Shown one piece after another: positions 53,266 through 62,060 of a stretch of DNA of 62,060 bases. Within the stretch, counting starts at the first letter, position 1. Each line of letters begins with the position of its first letter. Under the pieces are notes generated by a model that worked only from the letters and a program-made list of their open reading frames with translations, was not told where the DNA came from and did no database searches. Source of the stretch: Chloroflexota bacterium (GTDB lineage: Bacteria > Chloroflexota > Ktedonobacteria > Ktedonobacterales > Ktedonobacteraceae); the NCBI GenBank assembly GCA_005879655.1, contig VBJK01000075.1, positions 1 to 62,060 of the forward strand. Direction: 5' to 3'. Both the position numbers and the translations under genes were made by a program.

Positions 53266-53319
53266 CGTAGTCACGCCATTTATGGCGCTGGGTTATGCAT
53301 CATAAATGGCGTGATTACG
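53266..53319 (+). repeat. 19-bp inverted repeat between metY and lysC
   Basis: CGTAGTCACGCCATTTATG (53266-53284) pairs with CATAAATGGCGTGATTACG (53301-53319), one wobble. Could reduce transcription into the broken lysC. Confidence 0.7.
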
Positions 53320-53347
53320 CACGTAACATGACTTGGGTGAAATTATT

Positions 53348-54738
53348 ATGAAACATGCTGTTTGTGTTTTAAAGTTTGGAGGTACGTCTGTTGGGAGTGG
53401 CGAACGTATCCGCCAGGTGGCAACGATCATTGCTAATACGTTGCAATCGTCGGAGGAAGCCTTCCCTGTTGTTGTTGTTTCTGCAATGTCTGGTGTAACT
53501 GACCAGCTACTACGTATTGCCCGTCACGCATGCTCTGGTGAACAGAAGGCTTGTGAGCAGGAATTGCTCGCACTGCGCCAGAAGCATCTGGATGCTGCTG
53601 AGCATGTGCAGGGTGCACAGTCGGGTTTAATTGCCGATCTTGAGCAGACGCTGGCAGAACTGCATAAAACCGTGCTAGCGCTAAAGCGTGTTGCCAAGAC
53701 TGGTCAGGATGTGTCTTAGCCGACTGCTGCCGTTGCTTCATACGGTGAACGTCTCTCTATACTCCTGGTCTCGGCTGCCGTCAACGCTAGCGGTGTGCCG
53801 TCCGAGCCTGTGCGCCAGGAAGTTAAGAGACGCGTACTAATGCGCGGACATTGATCTACCCACTGGTAGAGCGCGGAGTAGTGCCGGTCGCTGGCGGTTT
53901 TATTGGTCGTACCATCACGGGTCACGCCACGACGCTAGGACGCAACGGCTCGGATTATTCAGCCACGGTGATTGGTGCCGCGCTAGATTGTACTGAGGCT
54001 ACTATTTATACTGACGTGGATGGTGTGTTGAGCGCGGACCCACGTCTGGTGGCCAATGCCCGTCTCCTGCCTCACCTCTCCTATGCTGAAGCGGCGCGTC
54101 TCTCCTGGTTCGGAGCAAAAGTGCTACACCCGCGTACCCTCATCCCCATCGCGCATCGCAATATCCCCGTACGGGTACGCAATACCTTCCGCCCGCATAT
54201 TCGCGGGACTGTCGTTGGGCCAGTTGATGAGCAGAGTGGAGCAACCGCTATCACTATTCGGCGCAAATTGGCATTAATTACGGTGGAGAGTACCGATCTG
54301 TTTGGTGCACCAGAAAATGCCGGACAGGTCTTTGCCTTGGCCGCTCGTGCTGGTGCAGCTCCTGTAGTCATCTGTTCGTCTTCCGGCCACCATCTCTCTT
54401 TTGCTGTAGAGGAGCAAGCTGCCGATTCTATCATTGCCTTATTACAACAGGATATGGATAACTGGGCTGTACGTTGTCGTCGTGGGCTAGGGGCTTGCGC
54501 GTGCATTGGTTCCGGCTTTACAATCGATCCCATGAGTCCTGCACGTGCAATGACCGCGCTGGCGAGTGAGCGTATTCCAGTCGTCACGCAAGGTACATCG
54601 GAACAGGGTATTGCTTTTATTGTCAAAGATAAAGATTGCGAACGTGCTCTGCGTGCGCTACACCGCGATTTGATAGCGCCAGTAATTCCATTGGTGCGCC
54701 ATCATACGAAAGAGAAGAGCGCAAAGCACGCTAACTGA
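53348..54738 (+). pseudogene. lysC: lysC (aspartokinase), disrupted by an amber codon and a frame-changing deletion
   Basis: Aspartokinase phosphorylates aspartate at the head of the Lys/Thr/Met pathway. The start ([20 protein letters not shown]) and ATP-site motifs [14 protein letters not shown] are normal. At 53717 a TAG interrupts the frame after GQDVS; the same frame continues with PTAAVASYGERLSILLVSAA, then loses register near 53800-53825. The rest resumes in a different frame as ETRTNARTLIYPLVERGVVP, TTLGRNGSDYSATVIGAAL, DPRLV and two ACT-like regulatory regions ending in LIAPVIPLV. About 20 codons that should link these parts are missing. At least two lesions, so no functional product is likely; a sequence error cannot be excluded. 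It lies between metY and asd. Confidence 0.85.
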
Positions 54739-54776
54739 TCGCTGCATGGATTATAGTAGTAACAGCTCAGTGGCCA

Positions 54777-54866
54777 GGGCACCGATAAAGGATGCCCCTA
54801 CAATGGTACGCGCGCGGCCTGCGAGCTGTATCCGTACCATTGTAGGGGCATCCTTTATCGGTGCCC
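54777..54866. repeat. 90-nt inverted repeat with 34-bp arms between lysC and asd
   Basis: The arms begin GGGCACCGATAAAGGATGCC and are perfect. The phrase AAGGATGCCCCTACAAT recurs at 12750, so this belongs to the dispersed family at 11060, 19851 and 22815. Confidence 0.85.
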
Positions 54867-54891
54867 AATCAGCAGTAAGGGTTGTGGTATT

Positions 54892-55965
54892 ATGTCTGTA
54901 CAATTACAGCCGCGCATTCCGGTCGCCGTGCTTGGTGCGACGGGCATGGTTGGTCAGCGCTTCATCGAGCTTTTACAGGGACATCCCTGGTTTGAATTGG
55001 TAGCATTAGCCGCCTCAGATCGGCATGGTGGTCGAAGCTATGCCGAAGCAACTACCTGGCGTCTGACCGGAAGTGATATGCCCACATCAGTGGCATCCCT
55101 ACCCGTCGTTGCTTGCCGACCGGAGGCAATCCCTGGCGTAAAGATTGTTTTTTCTGCATTGCCCGGCGAGATTGCGGGCGATATTGAGCTAGCCTTCGCC
55201 CAGGCTGGCGTAGCCGTCTTCAGCAATGCAAAAAATCACCGTATGGCCTCCGACGTGCCGTTACTCATTCCCGAAGTGAACCCAGAGCATATTGCCGCTG
55301 TTGTGCAGCAGCGCAAAACGCGTGGCTGGTCCGGTAGTATTGTCACCAACGCTAATTGCTGTGCTACGCCGCTTGTGATGGCACTCAAGCCGCTACAACA
55401 GGCGTTTGGTCTGAGCAAGATTCTCGTCACCACCTTGCAGGCCATTTCGGGCGCTGGCTACCCCGGCGTGCCTTCCTATGACATCGTTGATAATGTCATC
55501 CCCTATATCGGTGGCGAAGAGGAAAAATTGGAGTGCGAGACGCGCAAAATGCTGGGCACCTGGGAAGAAGGACACGGCTTCAGTGATCCTCAGACGGTAG
55601 TGAGCGCCCATTGTAACCGTGTCGCAACGCGTGAAGGCCATCTCGAATGTGTCAGCGTGCAATTGGAGCGTGAGGCTAGCTTTGAAGAGATTGTTGCAGC
55701 CTGGGAAAGCTTTGCGCCCGTACCACAACAGCTCAAGTTGCCCAGCGCGCCCGCACGTGCCTTGATCTATCGCCCTGAGCACGATCGTCCACAAACATTA
55801 CGTGATCGTGACGCAGGCAATGGTATGTCCGTCACGATTGGCCGTTTACGCCATTGTCCGTTACTCAGCCATAAGTTTGTGTTGCTCGGACATAATACTA
55901 TTCGTGGTGCGGCGGGTGGTTCGATTCTGAATGCCGAGCTGTTTGTAAGCAAGGGGTTGTTGTAA
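54892..55965 (+). CDS. asd: Aspartate-semialdehyde dehydrogenase (archaeal/fungal type)
   Basis: The 357-residue NADPH enzyme reduces aspartyl phosphate to aspartate semialdehyde. It starts with the nucleotide loop VAVLGATGMVGQRFIELL; the catalytic Cys is C156 in VTNANCCATPL, followed by QAISGAGYPGVPSYD and, later, AHCNRVATREGHLE. The sequence groups with the archaeal/fungal form rather than the E. coli type. ATG at 54892, close after the inverted repeat. It belongs with metX, metY and lysC to one pathway. A perfect 21-bp hairpin after the stop ends the operon. Confidence 0.94.
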   Translation: MSVQLQPRIPVAVLGATGMVGQRFIELLQGHPWFELVALAASDRHGGRSYAEATTWRLTGSDMPTSVASLPVVACRPEAIPGVKIVFSALPGEIAGDIELAFAQAGVAVFSNAKNHRMASDVPLLIPEVNPEHIAAVVQQRKTRGWSGSIVTNANCCATPLVMALKPLQQAFGLSKILVTTLQAISGAGYPGVPSYDIVDNVIPYIGGEEEKLECETRKMLGTWEEGHGFSDPQTVVSAHCNRVATREGHLECVSVQLEREASFEEIVAAWESFAPVPQQLKLPSAPARALIYRPEHDRPQTLRDRDAGNGMSVTIGRLRHCPLLSHKFVLLGHNTIRGAAGGSILNAELFVSKGLL

Positions 55966-55984
55966 GCTGATTGAGGAAGAAGAA

Positions 55985-56032
55985 GACAGCAAAGAGCCGG
56001 AGGGCACAGCCGCCCTCCGGCTCTTTGCTGTC
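55985..56032. terminator. Hairpin after asd
   Basis: 21-bp perfect arms (GACAGCAAAGAGCCGGAGGGC) around a 6-nt loop, 20 bp after the asd stop and next to the fragment of a minus-strand gene. No T-run. Confidence 0.75.
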
Positions 56033-56039
56033 GTTGGAG

Positions 56040-56190
56040 GATAGATTAGTATCTTCTCGCAGGTACGCGAGTAGCTCTTCAAGGGCCACTCCGTAACGAT
56101 CTCCCCGCGCATCAATCACATCGACAGGAGGCAACTGTGCCCATGTCTGATCCAGCAGCATAGCGCCTATCTCGTTGCCTTCTGCGTAAA
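56040..56190 (-). pseudogene. Fragment of a third kinase-TIR-STAND gene
   Basis: The encoded GAMLLDQTWAQLPPVDVIDA and RGDRYGVALEELLAYLRED match the end of the TIR domain in the complete gene (VAMLLDHTWEQLHPIDVIDV, RGDRYEVALEELLACLRED at 59040-59175). Nothing else of the gene is present. Confidence 0.75.
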
Positions 56191-56240
56191 CGTCCAAAGC
56201 CCACAATTTGGGACCGCGATATTGTGCAAAATGACCGTTA

Positions 56241-59200
56241 TCAACCCGTAGACTCATAAGCCCCAATATCACACCCATAGTTCTGTGCATCTGGCCGTCT
56301 CATTCCACGCTGATCAGTCGAGATGCCATCGATATGACATGCGTCAAGCGGAATGGCATTGATGGCAGGACTGCCAGGGAGCAAGGCATGGGTGAAGGTA
56401 TGAGGTGTCGTCAACCCACCGTTATCGCGCAACACAGCATCAATTTTCAAATCAGCATTAGCACTTAGCAGCACGTCCGTCGATTGTGGAGGAAATGTCG
56501 CAGAGAGATCCTGCAAGAGATTGTAGCCATTCGAGGTGAATTTGCCCGCAATGTTTGGTCCAATCTTACTAGAGTTGCCAACGACAATACTATTACGTAG
56601 ACTCACATGGCTCTGGATGACTGTCCCGTTGGTGTCCTTGCTATCCTGAATAAAGAGACTACCTCCATTGCCCCCAGTTTGATTGCCATAGATCGTACTA
56701 AACTCAATAGCTATTTGACAGCCAAAGCAGGAGATGGCACCACCCATGAGTGAGGATCTATTGCCCGATATGGTACTGTTAATGAGCGTGACTCTGGTAG
56801 TATTGCCATTGGAGATGCCACCGCCATCGCTCTGTGGTCCAGTGGCAGTATTCCCTGAGATCGTGCTATTGGTGATCGTAAGCTCACCAGCGTTGGTGAT
56901 GCCACCGCCATCGCCGTCTGATCCTGCGGCAGTGTTGCTAGCGATCGTGCTATTAGTAATCGTGAGCTTGCTAGCGGTGAAATTGTAGATGCCCCCCGCT
57001 TCATAAGAAGCCGTATTGTTCGTAATCGTGCTATTGGTGATCGTGGCCAAGCCCCGGTTGTAGATCCCGCCACCGTGACCCATTTGCCCAGAGGCTGTAT
57101 TGCCCGAAACGGTGCTATTGGTAAGGGTGAGTGTGCCTCGGTTGTAGATACCAGCACCATAGCTGAATTGTGCAATGATGGTATTGTCCGCGATCGTGCT
57201 ATTAGTGATGGTGAGCGTGCCCGCATTGTCAAACAAAGACTCGGTATTGGACTTAGTGCCTGTGAAGGTCAGACCTGAAATGTCTACGACGGCATCAGGT
57301 GACAAAATGATCCCATGATTACTATGGATGGTAAGCAACTTCGCACCCGGACCACGAATGCTCAAGCGCTTGTTAGCAATGGGCAGATCGTCGGTTAGCT
57401 CAATGGTCTGTCCCCACAGACTCTTGTCAAATGTGATCGTACTTCCTGAAGGCGCACTGTTAATAGACCAGAGCAGTGATCCTAGCCCATGATTATGGAC
57501 ATTAGTGACAACTGCCTTGACTGGGACATGCGTGAGCACACTGACTTGCACAAGGAGCCACGTCCATAGAAACCAGCCTGCTACTCCAGTCGTTGAGGCT
57601 ATGAGGATAACTATCAGTATCACGTTGATAACGAACCGCACCTGATGAGCGACGCTGGCACGGCGGAGAAATCTCGCCTCATTTTGACTTAGCGTGTTAC
57701 GTTTGGCCCATGCTTGTGCCTCTTTGAGCTGGGAGCCACGATAGAGCCGGTCTTTGGGCCTGTTGCGCTGTTCCCAGGCCGCCGCATCCGAGCTTAGGGT
57801 CTGTTGGAGGGGAATGTCCTCGCGTGCCTCACGTATCCAGCTGGAGAGACGCGGCCATTCGCGGATCAGGGCATCATGGCTGACTTCGACAGTGGTGGTT
57901 CCGGCATTCTCGTTCGTGGTGAGCAGACGTGCAGTGATGAAGGCATCGGTTGTCTCGTGCAGGATGCTTGTTTGGGCGGCATCAGGCAAGGACAACTCTG
58001 AAAGGACTGCACGGCGTCGTGTGGCATCCTGCTCGCTCATGCCAGGATCAATGAGGCGCAAAAATAAGGTCGGTGCGAAACGTTGATGCTCCTCTGAAGG
58101 CAAAGTAGCGTAGGTAGCTTCTGCATGCATGACCAAAGCTCCTTTGACGCCGCCTATTGCTTGGTACGCTGCTATGGTCAAGATATGCTCATCACGTCGC
58201 TGAAATAATTGGTCGAGTGTGAATTGCAGTAGCGGCAATGCTCCCACCTGTCCCTGAGCCTCGAAAAGCAGATCACCCGCCAGATTTCCCTCAAATGTCA
58301 GCTGTACATCAGGTAAAGAGGCAGGCCCTTCGATAACCTCGTGTAGCTCATGGATCTCCATCGGCAGGACAATCTGGCGGTGTGCTTCTATCAAGCGAGC
58401 AAACGTAGGATAGCGCATTGGACGGTCAGAAAAATCAGCACGCAGTGTCAGGATAACCAGGACTGGACCCTGTACTTCGGTCACAGCTGTCACCAGTAGT
58501 TCAATGAAGCGACGACGATCCTCTTCAGCAATCGCCTGGGTGAACAATTCCTCAAACTGATCGATTACCAGCACCAAGCGACGGCCTGATTCTTTAACTA
58601 GTTGCATTGCGAGCCAATGGAGGCCACGCGCCGAATCGTCTTGCAAGTCCTCACACAGCGTCTTCATAGACCTGCCCGGAAAATGTGGTGCCAGAGTGAG
58701 GGCAAGAGCCTCGATAGGATGTGTACCTGGCACAATGGGTTCCAAGTAGACCCACACCTCGCTGCCAGGAAGCACACCAGCTTGTAAGCGAGGAAGTAGA
58801 CCAGCCAGCACGACACTCGATTTACCAGAGCCACTTGGTCCCACCATGGTTAGCAGTCGCCACCCTGCCGTCCTTCGTGGTTGTGATGTGAGCATACTGC
58901 TGAGTTGTACTATTACCTCTTCAAGCAGGGCATCACGTCCGAAGAAATCCAGGGCATCCTCTTGACGAAAGGCGCGTAGCCCCTTGTAGGGATTGCGGGC
59001 GTTACCCCCTGCTGCTGTGGAAAAAGTAGCTTCCTCGTCGGAGGACATATAGGTATCTTCTCGCAGGCACGCCAGTAGCTCTTCAAGGGCTACCTCATAA
59101 CGATCTCCCCGCACATCAATGACATCGATAGGGTGCAACTGTTCCCATGTATGATCCAGCAGCATCGCCACCATCTCATCCCCTTCCATCCAGACTAGCA

Positions 59201-60335
59201 CGGGCTTGCGCTGATACACCTGAGCAAGCCGCAGGTGCTCTCTGACCACGCGTGAAGAGCGCGTCCGAGGTGTGACGACCACCACCACGCGCTGCGCTGC
59301 ACGCATGGCTTGGCGCATGGTATCTTCTTGATCAGTGCCAGCAGGCAGGTCATTGGAAAGCAGCAGTCCTTGTCTCTTCAGGTCAGTTGCCAGACGTTTA
59401 GCAACTAGCTCATCACTTGGCGCGGCGGAGAGGAAGATCGTCCGTGGCGTCTGCACGACTAGCGACGAGCGTGGGGTAGCCAGCAGTGGCGCAGTTTTCT
59501 GAGAATCATCATCATCTAGCCTACTCTCGCGGTGAGCGCGTTCTAGTGCCTGAGCAAATGCTGAGACGCTCACATACCGATCCTGCGGGTCCTTAGCCAA
59601 CGCTCTAAGCACTACCTGCTCGACTGAAGCGGGCAGTTCTGGACAATACTCGCGCAAGGGTGGGGGCGTTGCTGTCAGATGTTGCTCGATCAGTTCCCAG
59701 GGACTCCCCTCGAAGGGACGTACTCCCGCGAGCCATTCATAGGTGAGCACACCCAGTGCGTACTGATCGCTAGCAAAATAGGGTTTGCCACGTGCTTGTT
59801 CAGGAGAAATATAAGGAATGGTTCCCGCTAGCGCCTGAGTTGAGAGCAGATCCGGCGCGGGGGCAAAGAGGGCGAGACCAAAATCACTGAGCACCAGATG
59901 ATCATTAGCATCCAGCAGGATATTCTCTGGCTTGACATCACGATGGATGACGTGATGATTATGGGCATATTGCAGAGCGCAGGCAACCTGTTTCACATAC
60001 TCTACCGTCATATCCAGAGGCAGACGAGTCCCGCGAGGATGACGTTGCCGCAGTGTACCCTTGGGAATATAGTCCATCACCAGTACCGCCATGCCCCGTT
60101 CCACCGCAAAGTCAAGCACGCGCACGATGTGTGCATGCCTGAGACCAACCAGGGTTTGGGCCTCTTCCAAGAAATACTGTTCTTTCTGCTCGCTAAGTGA
60201 GTGCTGGAGCATCTTAAGGGCCGCTACACTTTTGAGATAGCGGTGCTCACCCAGGTAGACTTGAGCAAAGCCTCCTTGCCCAAGCAAACGCAGAAGCCGG
60301 TAGTTGCCGATATATTGACCTGCACGGTCGATCAT
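56241..60335 (-). CDS. Ser/Thr kinase, TIR, STAND NTPase and transmembrane beta-helix protein
   Basis: The 1364-residue protein starts at ATG 60335 with GGGAGGTGA upstream. Kinase domain 10-265: GQGGFAQVYLGEH, K41, HRDVKPEN with D133, DFG 151-153, SPEQARG. TIR domain about 298-425: RTIFLSAAPSDELVAKRLAT, RSSRVVREHLRLAQ (E367). STAND NTPase from about 448: NPYKGLRAF, Walker A GPSGSGKSS (499-507), Walker B LVLVIDQFEE. One membrane segment at about 900-930. Outside follow about 400 residues of right-handed beta-helix (repeated TITNSTIxxNT and GGGIYN) ending in GCDIGAYE. The STAND family usually carries WD40 repeats; here they are replaced by a beta-helix outside. It could bind an external ligand and signal inside by phosphorylation and TIR activity. 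Confidence 0.85.
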   Translation of the reverse strand: MIDRAGQYIGNYRLLRLLGQGGFAQVYLGEHRYLKSVAALKMLQHSLSEQKEQYFLEEAQTLVGLRHAHIVRVLDFAVERGMAVLVMDYIPKGTLRQRHPRGTRLPLDMTVEYVKQVACALQYAHNHHVIHRDVKPENILLDANDHLVLSDFGLALFAPAPDLLSTQALAGTIPYISPEQARGKPYFASDQYALGVLTYEWLAGVRPFEGSPWELIEQHLTATPPPLREYCPELPASVEQVVLRALAKDPQDRYVSVSAFAQALERAHRESRLDDDDSQKTAPLLATPRSSLVVQTPRTIFLSAAPSDELVAKRLATDLKRQGLLLSNDLPAGTDQEDTMRQAMRAAQRVVVVVTPRTRSSRVVREHLRLAQVYQRKPVLVWMEGDEMVAMLLDHTWEQLHPIDVIDVRGDRYEVALEELLACLREDTYMSSDEEATFSTAAGGNARNPYKGLRAFRQEDALDFFGRDALLEEVIVQLSSMLTSQPRRTAGWRLLTMVGPSGSGKSSVVLAGLLPRLQAGVLPGSEVWVYLEPIVPGTHPIEALALTLAPHFPGRSMKTLCEDLQDDSARGLHWLAMQLVKESGRRLVLVIDQFEELFTQAIAEEDRRRFIELLVTAVTEVQGPVLVILTLRADFSDRPMRYPTFARLIEAHRQIVLPMEIHELHEVIEGPASLPDVQLTFEGNLAGDLLFEAQGQVGALPLLQFTLDQLFQRRDEHILTIAAYQAIGGVKGALVMHAEATYATLPSEEHQRFAPTLFLRLIDPGMSEQDATRRRAVLSELSLPDAAQTSILHETTDAFITARLLTTNENAGTTTVEVSHDALIREWPRLSSWIREAREDIPLQQTLSSDAAAWEQRNRPKDRLYRGSQLKEAQAWAKRNTLSQNEARFLRRASVAHQVRFVINVILIVILIASTTGVAGWFLWTWLLVQVSVLTHVPVKAVVTNVHNHGLGSLLWSINSAPSGSTITFDKSLWGQTIELTDDLPIANKRLSIRGPGAKLLTIHSNHGIILSPDAVVDISGLTFTGTKSNTESLFDNAGTLTITNSTIADNTIIAQFSYGAGIYNRGTLTLTNSTVSGNTASGQMGHGGGIYNRGLATITNSTITNNTASYEAGGIYNFTASKLTITNSTIASNTAAGSDGDGGGITNAGELTITNSTISGNTATGPQSDGGGISNGNTTRVTLINSTISGNRSSLMGGAISCFGCQIAIEFSTIYGNQTGGNGGSLFIQDSKDTNGTVIQSHVSLRNSIVVGNSSKIGPNIAGKFTSNGYNLLQDLSATFPPQSTDVLLSANADLKIDAVLRDNGGLTTPHTFTHALLPGSPAINAIPLDACHIDGISTDQRGMRRPDAQNYGCDIGAYESTG
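56985..57235. repeat. Beta-helix coding repeat, copy 1
   Basis: This part of the receptor gene is almost identical in DNA, including third codon positions, to 61130-61385 in the neighbouring gene. Elsewhere the two genes are clearly more diverged. Confidence 0.85.
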
Positions 60336-60392
60336 AGCTTCGCTCACCTCCCCTGAGAATGGTGGCTCTCTGTGAAAGAGCATGAACGATCG

Positions 60393-62060
60393 TTATCGCT
60401 TCGTATACTCATAAGCCCCAATATCACACAAATGAAGATCTGCATCCGGTCGTCTCATCCCCCGCTGATCAGTCGAGATGCCACGGGTCTGACATCCGTT
60501 AAGCGGAATTGCATCGATGGCAGGACTGCCAGGGAACAAGGCATGGGTCAAGGTATGAGGTGTCGTCAGTCCACCGTTATCGTGCAATGCTACATCAATT
60601 TTCAAATCAGCGTTAGTATCCCTGTGCACGTCTGTCGCTTTGAGGGGAAATATCGCACCAGAGAGATCTTGAAAGAGATTGTAGCCATCTGAGTTGAGTG
60701 TGCCCGCAATGTCTGGCCCGATCTTACCAGCGTTGCCAACCACAATGCTATTACGTAGACTCACCTGGCTCTGGATGACTTTCCCGTTGGCGTCCTTGCT
60801 ATCCTGAATAGAGAAACCACCTCCATTGCCCCTAGTTTGATTGCCATAGATCGTACTAAACAGAATAGTCATTTGACAGCCAAAACAGGAGATACCACCA
60901 CCCTTGAGAGAGGATCTATTACCTGAAATAGTGCTGTTAATGAGCGTGACTCTGGTGGTATTGCCATTGGAGATGGCACCACCGTCACTCTCTGGTCCAG
61001 TGGTAGTATTCCCTGAGATTGTACTACTGGTGATCAGAAGCTCACCAGCGTTGGTGATGCCACCACCATCGCCGTCTGATCCTGCGGCAGAGTTGCTAGC
61101 GATCGTGCTATTGGTAATGGTGAGCTTGCTAGCGGTGAAATTGTAGATGCCCCCCGCTTCATAAGAAGCCGTATTGTTCGTAATCGTGCTATTGGTGATC
61201 GTGGCCAAGCTCCGGTTGTAGATCCCGCCACCGTGGCCCATCTGCCCAGAGGCTGCATTGCCCGAAATGGTGCTATTGGTAATGGTGAGTGTGCCTCGGT
61301 TGTAGATACCTGCACCATAGCTGAATTGTGCAATGATGGTATTGTCCGCGATCGTGCTATTAGTGATGGTGAGCGTGCCCGCATTGTACAGTAAAGACTC
61401 GGCATTGGCCTTGTTGCCTGTGATGGTCAGATCAGAAATGTCTAGAGCGGCATTGGCAAACACGTTGATCTCACCTTTACAATGGATGGTAAGCAACTTT
61501 GCACCCGGCCCATGAAGTTTCAGGTTCTTGTTGGTGATCGTCAAATCGTCGGTTAGCTCAATAGTCTGCCCCCATATGCTCCGGTCAAAGGTGATCGTAC
61601 TTCCTGACGCTGCATTATTTACTACTTGCTTTAGCGAACCGGGTCCCGTGCCGGTGGCGACTGTAACAATAGTGGGATGGAAGAGGAATCCGGCAAATTG
61701 AATAATTAGACCGAAGCTCAGTACGACTAAGAGAGATAGCGCAATAGCGAGCGTACGTACATGTGTTTGCCGCGTCGTACTTGCTTGCAGGAACTGTGCC
61801 TCGTGTGTGCTCACAAGGTTGCGTGAAGCCCAGTGCTGCGCTTCTCTCAACTGTGAGCCGCGATAGAGCCGATCTTTGGGCTTGCCGCGCCGTTCCCATC
61901 CAGCTGCATCCTGGCTGACAACCTGTTGGATATGCATATCCTCGCGCCCCTCACGCAACCAGCCGACAAGCCGTGGCCATTCGCCCATGAGTGCTTCATG
62001 ACTGACCTCAATGGTAGTCGTGCCAGCCATTTCATTTGTCGTCAACAGGCGAGCAGCAAT
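60393..62060 (-). CDS. Second STAND NTPase/beta-helix receptor, 3' part only
   Basis: The frame is open to the right edge, where it reads IAARLLTTNEMAG, so the gene starts outside the window. The 555 visible residues match the complete neighbour: end of the STAND region (VEVSHEALMGEWPRL, KPKDRLYRGSQLREAQHWAS), one membrane segment (LAIALSLLVVLSFGLIIQFA), and the whole beta-helix ending LCDIGAYEYTKR. Whether kinase and TIR domains precede cannot be seen. It stops 57 bp before the next gene on the same strand, so they are probably cotranscribed. Confidence 0.85.
   Translation of the reverse strand: MAARLLTTNEMAGTTTIEVSHEALMGEWPRLVGWLREGREDMHIQQVVSQDAAGWERRGKPKDRLYRGSQLREAQHWASRNLVSTHEAQFLQASTTRQTHVRTLAIALSLLVVLSFGLIIQFAGFLFHPTIVTVATGTGPGSLKQVVNNAASGSTITFDRSIWGQTIELTDDLTITNKNLKLHGPGAKLLTIHCKGEINVFANAALDISDLTITGNKANAESLLYNAGTLTITNSTIADNTIIAQFSYGAGIYNRGTLTITNSTISGNAASGQMGHGGGIYNRSLATITNSTITNNTASYEAGGIYNFTASKLTITNSTIASNSAAGSDGDGGGITNAGELLITSSTISGNTTTGPESDGGAISNGNTTRVTLINSTISGNRSSLKGGGISCFGCQMTILFSTIYGNQTRGNGGGFSIQDSKDANGKVIQSQVSLRNSIVVGNAGKIGPDIAGTLNSDGYNLFQDLSGAIFPLKATDVHRDTNADLKIDVALHDNGGLTTPHTLTHALFPGSPAIDAIPLNGCQTRGISTDQRGMRRPDADLHLCDIGAYEYTKR
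61130..61385. repeat. Beta-helix coding repeat, copy 2
   Basis: Counterpart of 56985-57235; only about a dozen differences by eye, against much greater divergence on both sides. Confidence 0.85.

Overview
The window most likely comes from a member of the Ktedonobacteria (phylum Chloroflexota). The evidence is the gene mix: STAND NTPases fused to Ser/Thr kinase and TIR domains, TIR-TPR proteins, zinc-ribbon proteins with one membrane anchor, a membrane-anchored baseplate-J-like protein, an IscB-family gene, and intergenic DNA crowded with palindromes and small dispersed repeats. This assignment is an inference from gene content; there is no rRNA gene here.

Layout. 1-7.1 kb: a disordered protein running off the left edge, a CDP-alcohol phosphatidyltransferase, a PHP phosphoesterase, tRNA-Lys(CTT), a two-component pair and a NUDIX hydrolase, all on the minus strand. 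7.3-11 kb: a membrane-anchored glycosidase-like protein, an IscB derivative that has lost its RuvC-I/bridge-helix/RuvC-II block but keeps a candidate omega-RNA (HEARO) leader, and tlyA. 11.5-18.3 kb: a GPR1/FUN34/YaaH transporter, a LysM protein, an ammonium transporter, ruvB, a frame-broken queA and an ECF sigma factor. 18.6-31.8 kb: a VOC protein, a chagasin-like lipoprotein, a response regulator, a degenerate GGDEF-MshEN protein, HTH and GAF regulators, a methyltransferase, a FadN-like beta-oxidation protein with an unusual 5' end, a zinc-ribbon membrane protein and a baseplate-J-like protein. 32-38.3 kb: a TIR remnant, a methyltransferase, the methylmalonyl-CoA mutase B12 subunit with its MeaB GTPase, compound repeats, an orphan adenine-N6 DNA methyltransferase and RNase III. 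38.5-49.8 kb: a surface and copper region (CopC-CopD fusion, two beta-propeller proteins, a two-domain multicopper oxidase and a cupredoxin), together with a TIR-TPR protein and a zinc-ribbon substrate-binding protein.

49.9-56 kb is a methionine/aspartate-family operon: promoter, SAM-I riboswitch with terminator, Met-specific T-box (interrupted by a small repeat element), metX, metY, a broken lysC, asd. The two leader elements suggest control by both SAM and uncharged tRNA-Met. 56-62 kb holds two tandem minus-strand paralogues, one cut by the window edge, and a fragment of a third. The complete one has a kinase, a TIR domain, a STAND NTPase, one membrane segment and an external beta-helix, so it looks like a transmembrane receptor.

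Two themes recur. Long, often perfect inverted repeats sit at gene ends and between convergent genes and probably act as bidirectional terminators. Several housekeeping genes (queA, lysC, the 5' end of fadN) carry frame lesions that could be real decay or sequence error. No CRISPR array, rRNA gene or recognisable transposase was found.
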